A DNA stretch of 9,570 bases. It comes from an uncultured Clostridia bacterium (lineage in GTDB: Bacteria > Bacillota > Clostridia > TANB77 > CAG-508). Shown here one piece after another: positions 4,572 through 9,570 of this stretch. The first letter of the stretch is position 1, and the number at the start of each line of letters is the position of its first letter. The position numbers and the translations under genes are program-made. Under the pieces are notes generated by a model, which saw nothing but the letters and a program-made list of their open reading frames with translations, made no database searches and had not been told where the DNA came from. Location: contig CALXVF010000039.1 in the NCBI GenBank assembly GCA_944391895.1, positions 1 through 9,570 of the forward strand. Reading direction: 5' to 3'.

Positions 4572-5449
4572 CATATCAATTAACTTTTGAGCTGCTTGAG
4601 TTGCTATCGTAGATTTTTGAGTAACAATACCGTAAGTTTCTATTTGGAATTTTTTCAATTATAGGAATTGGATATAATTCATTGTTTTGTAATTCGGATT
4701 TTGCAAATTCTTTCGTTATATAAGAAATCCCCATTCCTATTTTTGCAAAATCTTTAACCAAACTATAACTAACAATTTCAAATTTGGGATGAAAAGAAAT
4801 GTTGTTTTTTTCCATAATAGAATTAAGAAAATTTCTAGTATTGGAAGGCTCTTGTTGTGTAATAATAGGAAAATTTGAGATGAGACTTTTCAAAGAGATT
4901 TTTTCTCTAATTTGATTTTTATATTCCAAATTCCCGGCAAAACAATCATGAAGTATAGCGCAGGGAATAATGTTTAATGTATTATCTGTTTTCATTGGAA
5001 GATTAACAACTAAAAGATCTAAACTTCCATTTTTAAGTAAAGATATCATAGTACTTGTTAGATGATTAGTTATTGAAATATCTATATTAGGATAATTTTT
5101 ATGAAATTCTTCTATATAATTAAGCAAAAAATATTTAGTAACTGTTGAACTGGCACCGATTCTTAATACTCCACTTTCTAAATTGTTAAGAGATGTAAGC
5201 TTATGTTCACCATTAATAAAACTTTCAACGCCATTTTTAATAAATGTAAAAAATATATTTCCGTTTTCAGTTAAAGTAACTCCTTTAGGAGTTCTATAAA
5301 AAAGTGTTACTCCTAATTCTTCTTCTAATTTTTTTATAGTTTTAGTTACTGCTGGTTGAGAAATATATAAAAAATTGGCTGCTTTACTAATACTACCGAT
5401 AAATAGATACATAGTAAAAAATTTTGTAAGATTCAAAATTTATATCCAT
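4557..5449 (-). CDS. LysR-type regulator requiring two +1 frame changes at CGG codons
   Basis: LysR-type regulators bind DNA through an N-terminal winged helix and sense a small molecule through a C-terminal two-lobed domain. The real start is the ATG at 5449 with AAGGAG 9 nt upstream; it reads MDINFESYKIFYYVSIY, typical of the family, then meets CGG-TAG (5398-5393). Skipping the C at 5398 continues as GSISKAANFLYISQPAVTK, the standard helix-turn-helix. This second frame runs to NRNL, then CGG (4632-4630), after which it gives an atypical tail ending SSSKVN at 4576. Skipping the C at 4632 gives GIVTQKSTIATQAAQKLI and a normal end at 4557. The restored protein has 296 residues, the family norm. 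A later TTG (5436) starts the uninterrupted frame but has no ribosome binding site. The cause may be mutation, sequence error or programmed frameshifting. The gene diverges from the nitrilase-coaB pair, its probable target. Confidence 0.85.
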
Positions 5450-5468
5450 ATATTATAACTCCTTGTTA

Positions 5469-5483
5469 TAGTGAATATTACTA
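5469..5483. promoter_or_regulatory. Possible LysR-type operator half-palindrome
   Basis: TAGTGAATATTACTA is an imperfect dyad (5 of 7 base pairs) in the leader of the LysR gene. LysR-type sites are often AT-rich dyads containing T-N11-A. The site is weak, and such dyads are common in AT-rich DNA. Confidence 0.2.
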
Positions 5484-5491
5484 ATATGTAT

Positions 5492-5524
5492 TTGAATTAT
5501 ATCATTTGGAGATATATAATTCAA
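5492..5524. promoter_or_regulatory. Inverted-repeat promoter reading on both strands
   Basis: TTGAATTATAT (5492-5502) and its exact reverse complement ATATAATTCAA (5514-5524) are separated by 11 nt. On the plus strand this gives TTGAAT (5492-5497), 17 nt, TATAAT (5515-5520) for the nitrilase gene. On the minus strand it gives TTGAAT (5524-5519), 17 nt, TATAAT (5501-5496) for the LysR gene. Each -10 overlaps the other promoter's -35, so RNA polymerase can use only one at a time. The symmetry also makes it a candidate operator. Confidence 0.7.
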
Positions 5525-5551
5525 GCATAAACAAGAAAGGAGTAGAAAGAT

Positions 5552-6430
5552 ATGCGGATAAATAACTATTTATCGGTATTAATGTGCCAATTAAATATGA
5601 CTCTGGATTGTAATTCAAGAGATGAATATTTAATTCAAACAGATAGTATTGATAAACAAATTCTGATGGCATTTAAAATCATGCAAGAAAAGAACCCAGA
5701 CATTACACTATTTCCAGAAATGGCATACTTGCCAAAATGGGACCAGAACTACAAAAAGCTTTCTGAATACGGAAAAATAGTAGTAGCTGGAAGCTATTAC
5801 AATAATGGCATTAACAAAACTGTGATTTTTCAAGATGGGAGGAAGTATGAAATTACAAAGGGATATGCGTCAGGAGCTGAACCAATGACTAGAAGGATTA
5901 CCTATATTCAACCAAATGATTTTATAATGAATGAATTAAAAGACCATGAATTCTGGATTAAAGGCAAAAAAATCTATATTTTAAATTGTATGGAATATTA
6001 TCATGCAGCTTATTACATTGCTAGAAATCCAGAATACAAAGAGAACCTTTTTGCAATTATGGCTATTTGTTCTAATTCAAATACAAGTGTTTTTGAGGAA
6101 GAAACAATTGCTATTCATAACCATAATGAAAAGTTATATAGTTTTGTTCTTAACTGTGTAAGTACGTATAAAGGAGAAGAATATGGTGATGGACAAAGTT
6201 ATATTTATGGCCCAATTTCTATGCATGAAAAAGAGTGGCTGAGAAAAGATGGATTTACCACAAATGAAAGACCGACACATATTTTATCTTTGTCAAAAGC
6301 GCATACTCAGTATTTATATGGAGAATTTATCGATCCAGATGAATTAAGTAGATTTGGAAGGAGTGATAACTATATAAATAATCCAAGAAAAATTACTTTA
6401 ACAACTATTGAAAATGGAGGAAAACAATGA
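5552..6430 (+). CDS. Nitrilase-superfamily carbon-nitrogen hydrolase, 292 aa
   Basis: Nitrilase-superfamily enzymes cleave C-N bonds of nitriles, amides or carbamoyl groups with a Glu-Lys-Cys triad in the cytoplasm. The triad can be placed: E56 in LFPEMAYL, K103 in ITKGYASGAEP, and C146 in YILNCMEYYHAA. The N-terminal strand-Cys pattern (YLSVLMCQLNM) and length also fit. The regions around Lys and Cys are divergent from amidases and beta-ureidopropionases I know, so the substrate is not predictable from motifs. AAGGAG (5536-5541 region) lies about 9-10 nt before the ATG, and an in-frame stop just upstream excludes an earlier start. Codon 2 is CGG, the only ordinary in-frame CGG in the window. 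The stop overlaps the coaB-like start by 4 nt (ATGA), so the two are translationally coupled. A role supplying or recycling a pantothenate-pathway amide is inferred from that neighbour only. Confidence 0.75.
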   Translation: MRINNYLSVLMCQLNMTLDCNSRDEYLIQTDSIDKQILMAFKIMQEKNPDITLFPEMAYLPKWDQNYKKLSEYGKIVVAGSYYNNGINKTVIFQDGRKYEITKGYASGAEPMTRRITYIQPNDFIMNELKDHEFWIKGKKIYILNCMEYYHAAYYIARNPEYKENLFAIMAICSNSNTSVFEEETIAIHNHNEKLYSFVLNCVSTYKGEEYGDGQSYIYGPISMHEKEWLRKDGFTTNERPTHILSLSKAHTQYLYGEFIDPDELSRFGRSDNYINNPRKITLTTIENGGKQ

Positions 6431-7194
6431 TGAAACAAAATATTATTATTACAGCTGGTCCTACTAATGAAAGAATTGACTCGGTAATGAAAATTACTAA
6501 TATGTCAACTGGTGCACTTGGTTGCGTATTATCAGAGACGCTTTTGGAAGAGGAAAATGATGAAATCAACAAGATTTTTTATATTACTACCAAAATGTCC
6601 TATAAACCACATACTAACAGCAAAAAGATCGAGTTTATAACAATTGAATCTACGCAAGATTTAATAGAGGCTCTTAAAAAAATCTTTAGGGAACACAAGA
6701 TTGATGTTATAATTCATTCTGCAGCAGTTGGAGATTATGCAGGAAAGTATGTAGTAAAGGCAGAAGACCTTGTTGATGAAATTTTGAATCTTATTCAAAC
6801 TACTTCAAGAGAGAAAATAAGCAAAGATATGCTTATGAGAGTGTTTGAAAATCCAAAAGTAGTTACCAATAATAGCGGGAAAATTTCCTCTTATGAACCA
6901 CATTTGATGACAATGTTTTCTTTGACACCAAAAGTTATTGGCTTAATTAAGCAAATGGAACCTAATGTAAAGTTGGTAGGTTTTAAATTGTTGGATGGAG
7001 TGAGTAAAGAAGAATTATTGAAAGTTGCTTCAAGATTGCGTGAAAAAAATCATGCGGATTATATTGTGGCAAATGACCTTTCAAAAATTGGGCATGGAAA
7101 ACATTGGGCAATGATAATTGACGAGTCTGGAATCGTATGTGAATGTAAAACCAAAAAAGAGATTGCTTCGGCAATCGGAGATTTGTTATTCTGA
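6427..7194 (+). CDS. coaB: Stand-alone phosphopantothenate-cysteine ligase (type III CoaB), 255 aa
   Basis: CoaB joins 4'-phosphopantothenate to cysteine using a nucleotide triphosphate, the second step of CoA synthesis. Most bacteria fuse it to the CoaC decarboxylase; streptococci and enterococci have a separate type III protein, which this resembles along its length. Visible motifs: ITAGPTNERIDSV (8-20) and ITNMSTGALG (23-32) for nucleotide and substrate binding; IIHSAAVGDY (95-104); KISS (152-155); TPKVIGLI (167-174); VGFKLLDGV (184-192); ADYIVANDLSKIG (210-222). There is no CoaC domain and no CoaC gene adjacent. Its partner is instead the nitrilase-type hydrolase, with 4-nt overlap. It could be the organism's housekeeping CoaB or a paralogue that forms a different amide; the divergent LysR regulator favours a dedicated, inducible function. 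Two ATG codons begin the frame; the first is used for the overlap. Confidence 0.8.
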   Translation: MMKQNIIITAGPTNERIDSVMKITNMSTGALGCVLSETLLEEENDEINKIFYITTKMSYKPHTNSKKIEFITIESTQDLIEALKKIFREHKIDVIIHSAAVGDYAGKYVVKAEDLVDEILNLIQTTSREKISKDMLMRVFENPKVVTNNSGKISSYEPHLMTMFSLTPKVIGLIKQMEPNVKLVGFKLLDGVSKEELLKVASRLREKNHADYIVANDLSKIGHGKHWAMIIDESGIVCECKTKKEIASAIGDLLF

Positions 7195-7205
7195 AATCTA
7201 TCTGA

Positions 7206-7236
7206 AAAATGAGCATAGAATTACTATGCTCATTTT
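7206..7236 (+). terminator. Intrinsic terminator of the nitrilase-coaB operon
   Basis: AAAATGAGCATAG (7206-7218) and CTATGCTCATTTT (7224-7236) form a perfect 13-bp stem with an AATTA loop. The descending arm ends in TTTT and is followed by CAAATACTTTATTTTT. It starts 11 nt after the coaB stop. Confidence 0.8.
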
Positions 7237-7290
7237 CAAATACTTTATTTTTAAGAGTTTGTTGTATAAATTTGAAATAATTGGGAAAAA

Positions 7291-7321
7291 TATAACCATA
7301 AAGAAAATGGAGATGGTTATA
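7291..7321 (+). promoter_or_regulatory. Start-codon hairpin of the BofC-like gene
   Basis: TATAACCAT (7291-7299) and ATGGTTATA (7313-7321) form a 9-bp inverted repeat. The loop holds the ribosome binding site (GGAG, 7309-7312), and the last paired base is the A of the ATG start. It could tune initiation or be a repressor site in the DNA. I could not identify a convincing sigma-A promoter for this gene in 7237-7290; TATAAA at 7265-7270 has no good -35. Confidence 0.35.
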
Positions 7322-7923
7322 TGAAAAAAACGACTATAATTATTTTAGTTTGCTCAGCAATTGTGTTGGGAATGATTGCAGGAATTGCATTTAGTATAAT
7401 GGATGATAAAAAATTAGAAGAAGCGCAAATAAATGAAATAAAAAAAGTAAATGAAATGATTGAAAATAACCAATTAGGAAACCATATTATAGATGATGAT
7501 ATAATTGCAGCTAATCAATCGGATGTAAAATTATCGCCAAATGCAACAATTTGCTTTGAAAAATATTATAAAGATTGTGGACATACAATTATTCAAAAGG
7601 AACAGATAGAAGATGAAGAAGTTAATAAAGATGAGGAATATTTTAAAACGGCATATAGCGATTGGCAAATAGAGAGTTTTTCTGCTGATGAGGTAAAATT
7701 GTATAAAGAATTAGAGGGAAGTTGTGACCAACATTTCTTAATTACAATTAAAGATGATAATATAGCAGTATACACAATAGATGATGATGGAAATACAATT
7801 CTTAGAGAAGTGACTGATATACCTATTCAATATTTGCCAGAAGAAGATGTTGCTTTATTAGAACAGGGAATAACGGCAAATGGTGAGAATGAATTAGCGA
7901 AAAAGTTAGAAGACTTTGAGTAA
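7321..7923 (+). CDS. Membrane-anchored BofC-like protein, 200 aa
   Basis: BofC is a forespore-secreted regulator of the sigma-K checkpoint in Bacillus, and related C-terminal domains are common in clostridial proteins. The N-terminus has one membrane anchor or signal (about 5-26, core IIILVCSAIVLGMIAGIAF) followed by an acidic helical stretch (30-60). The remainder is extracytoplasmic. Residues about 71-100 (SPNATICFEKYYKDCGHTI) and 113-170 (SDWQIESF, VKLYKE, SCDQHFLITIKDDNIAVYTI) show the pattern of the BofC C-terminal domain family. The three cysteines C78, C86 and C135 may form a disulfide. It ends KKLEDFE. The Bacillus-type BofC N-terminal domain is not evident, so a role in sporulation signalling is uncertain. 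The gene is monocistronic, between the coaB terminator and a long hairpin (7926-8002). Confidence 0.5.
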   Translation: MKKTTIIILVCSAIVLGMIAGIAFSIMDDKKLEEAQINEIKKVNEMIENNQLGNHIIDDDIIAANQSDVKLSPNATICFEKYYKDCGHTIIQKEQIEDEEVNKDEEYFKTAYSDWQIESFSADEVKLYKELEGSCDQHFLITIKDDNIAVYTIDDDGNTILREVTDIPIQYLPEEDVALLEQGITANGENELAKKLEDFE

Positions 7924-7925
7924 AG

Positions 7926-8002
7926 TGTATATTTAAAATTTCTTGTTTCTTAATGTCGCATACGCTTCAAGCTGCGCGAAACTACGAAATTTTAAATATA
8001 CA
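7926..8002 (+). terminator. 17-bp perfect hairpin with GC-rich loop after the BofC-like gene
   Basis: TGTATATTTAAAATTTC (7926-7942) pairs exactly with 7986-8002. The 43-nt loop is GC-rich compared with its surroundings (GTCGCATACGCTTC, GCTGCGCGAAAC) and can extend the structure through GTTTC/GAAAC and TCGC/GCGA. It starts 3 nt after the stop. There is no clear T tail, so termination is plausible but not certain. Confidence 0.5.
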
Positions 8003-8017
8003 TCTAAATAATATAGA

Positions 8018-8137
8018 AAAGCATAATATTACACTACTTATCCTTTGCAGTCACTTCGTTCCAAACGCACTTCGCCGAAATTTCTTTCAGCTCGTTTGAA
8101 CGCTAGCGCGGGATTGCATAGTGTAATATTATGCTTT
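8018..8137 (-). terminator. 19-bp perfect hairpin with GC-rich loop after pgsA
   Basis: AAAGCATAATATTACACTA (8018-8036) pairs exactly with 8119-8137. The 82-nt loop is GC-rich and contains its own imperfect stem (CGTTCCAAACG 8057-8067 with CGTTTGAACG 8093-8102) and TGCA/TGCA ends. It begins 7 nt after the pgsA stop, and on the minus strand it is followed by TTTTCTATATTATTT at the stem base, consistent with a terminator. Confidence 0.55.
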
Positions 8138-8144
8138 ATATAAT

Positions 8145-8729
8145 TTACTTGTTTTTAGTTTTCTTTTCTGGCACAGTTTGAGATTGTTTTTTAAGTTCTT
8201 CTTTGTTAGGTAAATATCCATTTCCATAGAAGTACATAAAATATTTAACTAAAGAGAAGATAGCAAAAATAATTGCTAATACGTAAATATATATATCAAA
8301 TTCTGGTAAGTTAAATATTTTTATTAAACATGAACTTACAACAGCAATATAAATCAAAACTGTAGTTAATTTTCCATACCATTTGCTAGATACTACTAAG
8401 CTTTTTCCATAAAGGAAAGATGCACCAGCTATCATAACAGTTTCTTTTACTACTAAAATAACTACTATCCAAAAAGGGATAACATTCTTAACAGCTAATG
8501 TCAATAGAATAGAAAGTTGTGTTAACTTATCTGCCAATGGATCCATAAGTTTCCCAAAATCTGATATTGCATTATATTTTCTTGCTATTTTACCATCTAA
8601 AACATCTGTTAGTGACGAAAGAGTAAATAGGATTAATGCTAATACATAGTTGTCATATATTAATGATACTATAATTGATGGTATAAAAATAAATCTGATT
8701 ACTGTTAGAATATTTGGTACAATTTTCAT
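8145..8729 (-). CDS. pgsA: CDP-diacylglycerol-glycerol-3-phosphate 3-phosphatidyltransferase, 194 aa
   Basis: PgsA makes phosphatidylglycerol-phosphate from CDP-diacylglycerol and glycerol-3-phosphate in the cytoplasmic membrane, the committed step to phosphatidylglycerol and cardiolipin. The CDP-alcohol phosphatidyltransferase signature is complete: D42, D45-G46, A49-R50, G59, D63 and D67 (LTDVLDGKIAR then GKLMDPLADK), with the spacing DxxDGxxARx8GxxxDxxxD. The N-terminus MKIVPNILTVIRFIFIP is typical of PgsA. About five to six hydrophobic segments follow, then a lysine-rich cytoplasmic tail (KKQSQTVPEKKTKNK). The ATG has AGGAGG 8 nt upstream. The gene starts 12 nt after the clpC stop, with its ribosome binding site overlapping that stop region, so the two share a transcript. 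Paralogues such as cardiolipin-type or phosphatidylserine synthases are possible but fit less well. Confidence 0.88.
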   Translation of the reverse strand: MKIVPNILTVIRFIFIPSIIVSLIYDNYVLALILFTLSSLTDVLDGKIARKYNAISDFGKLMDPLADKLTQLSILLTLAVKNVIPFWIVVILVVKETVMIAGASFLYGKSLVVSSKWYGKLTTVLIYIAVVSSCLIKIFNLPEFDIYIYVLAIIFAIFSLVKYFMYFYGNGYLPNKEELKKQSQTVPEKKTKNK

Positions 8730-8741
8730 TCTATAATCCTC

Positions 8742-9570
8742 CTAACCTTTTACACTGAATGATAGTTTGTCTTCATTTAAGTCTATATATACTTTTTGAC
8801 CATTTTTTAATTCTGCTCTTAGTAGCATATCTGAAAGTTCGTCTTCAATATATCTTTGAACGGCTCTTCTAAGAGGTCTAGCACCGTATTTAATATCAGT
8901 ACCTTTTTCAAGTAAATAACTTTTAGCTTCATTAGAAACATACATTTTTATATTTTTATCATTTAAAACATTTTGAGTATCTTGTAGCATTAGATTTACT
9001 ATTTGTGTTAATTCTTCATTACTCAATGAATCAAATATTACAATTTCATCTACTCTGTTTAAGAATTCAGGTCTAAAAGTTTCTTTTAAAGTATCAAATA
9101 CTTTATTTTTAGCATATGTACTTGCCCCGAAACCAATTGAATTCATGTTTTGATTAGAACCTGCATTAGATGTCATAATAATTATAGTATTTTCAAAGCT
9201 TACAGTATTTCCTTGGCTATCAGTCAATCTACCATCATCAAGTACTTGTAATAAAATATTAAAAACATCACTATGAGCTTTTTCAATTTCATCTAAAAGT
9301 ACAATAGAATAAGGATGTCTTTTTACTTTCTCAGTTAATTGACCAGCATCATCGTATCCTACATATCCTGGAGGTGCACCAATAAGTTTTGCAGTAGAAT
9401 TACTTTCCATGTATTCTGACATATCTATTCTTATTATATCTTCTTCACTTCCAAAAACTTCACAAGCAAGAGCTTTTGCAAGTTCTGTTTTTCCTACACC
9501 AGTAGGTCCAACGAAAATGAAAGAAGGTGGTCTTTTTGTACTTTTCAATCCAGCTCTATTTCTTCTTATA
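8742..9570 (-). CDS. clpC: ClpC-type AAA+ unfoldase, second ATPase domain (partial)
   Basis: Hsp100 ATPases of this group unfold proteins and feed them to the ClpP peptidase. Only the C-terminal 275 or so codons are present; the gene enters from the right edge, where the frame continues as IRRNRAGLKSTKRPP, the usual lead into the second AAA+ domain. Counting from the K-S-T region: Walker A GPTGVGKT, Walker B SIVLLDEIE, pore loop GAPPGYVGY, sensor 1 in TSNAGS, arginine finger in FLNRVDE and sensor 2 in GARPLRR. The tripeptide IGF in NSIGFGAS fits the ClpP-docking loop and argues against ClpB. ClpE or ClpA cannot be excluded without the N-terminal part. The TTG that could serve as a start at 9548 lies inside the domain and is not a real start. 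pgsA follows after 12 nt, an unusual partner for a protease subunit. Confidence 0.85.
   Translation of the reverse strand, partial: IRRNRAGLKSTKRPPSFIFVGPTGVGKTELAKALACEVFGSEEDIIRIDMSEYMESNSTAKLIGAPPGYVGYDDAGQLTEKVKRHPYSIVLLDEIEKAHSDVFNILLQVLDDGRLTDSQGNTVSFENTIIIMTSNAGSNQNMNSIGFGASTYAKNKVFDTLKETFRPEFLNRVDEIVIFDSLSNEELTQIVNLMLQDTQNVLNDKNIKMYVSNEAKSYLLEKGTDIKYGARPLRRAVQRYIEDELSDMLLRAELKNGQKVYIDLNEDKLSFSVKG

Noticed and set aside
4576..5436. Uninterrupted LysR frame starting at TTG 5436 as the complete gene
   Set aside because: The TTG has no ribosome binding site. The ATG at 5449 has one and encodes the family N-terminus, and both ends of the uninterrupted frame are atypical.
6983..7324. Open frames antisense to, or out of frame with, the end of coaB
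   Set aside because: They overlap conserved CoaB motifs and the operon terminator; no initiation signals fit.
1..9570. CRISPR array, transposase, integrase, tRNA or rRNA
   Set aside because: No regularly spaced repeats of suitable length, no recombinase motifs and no tRNA-like cloverleaf with conserved TTCRA were seen on either strand.

Overview
The base composition is strongly AT-rich. Ribosome binding sites are of the GGAGG type, sigma-A promoters are consensus-like, and the recognisable genes are comEC, a ClpC-type ATPase, pgsA, a BofC-like protein and a Spo0E-like protein. Together these point to a spore-forming, low-GC Firmicute of the class Clostridia. I cannot name the genus.

Left part (1-1355): a cluster of very small genes. 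A 55-aa single-pass membrane protein (minus strand) has its own promoter and a roughly 145-nt leader folding into a three-way junction. A 52-aa Spo0E-like protein diverges from it, and two tandem Spo0A-box-like sites lie between the two promoters. A Cro/C1-type helix-turn-helix regulator, possibly translated from a leaderless mRNA, diverges from a 49-aa basic protein. A stretch of direct repeats follows, then the last 12 codons and stop of an elongation factor Tu gene with nothing of tuf before them, then an intrinsic terminator. The simplest reading is that this cluster lies at one end of an element inserted into the 3' end of tuf, or beside the scar of a tuf deletion.

Middle part (1404-4571): a consensus promoter drives an exported triple-SH3b protein and the DNA-uptake channel gene comEC. 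A textbook intrinsic terminator sits inside comEC, about 55 nt after its start codon. The convergent LysR-type regulator that follows needs two +1 frame changes to give a normal protein. Both occur exactly at a CGG codon, and CGG is otherwise found in frame only once in the window, at codon 2 of the next gene.

LysR unit (4557-7236): the regulator diverges from a nitrilase-superfamily hydrolase gene, which overlaps by 4 nt a gene for a stand-alone phosphopantothenate-cysteine ligase (type III CoaB). The intergenic region is an inverted repeat that reads TTGAAT-17-TATAAT on both strands, so the two promoters occupy the same DNA. The pairing suggests a role in pantothenate/CoA or a related amide chemistry, but the hydrolase substrate is unknown.

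Right part (7291-9570): a membrane-anchored BofC-like protein converges on pgsA, which lies directly downstream of a ClpC-type gene running off the right edge. Between the convergent genes are two long perfect hairpins (17 and 19 bp stems) with unusually GC-rich loops.

No rRNA, tRNA, CRISPR array, transposase or integrase gene is visible.
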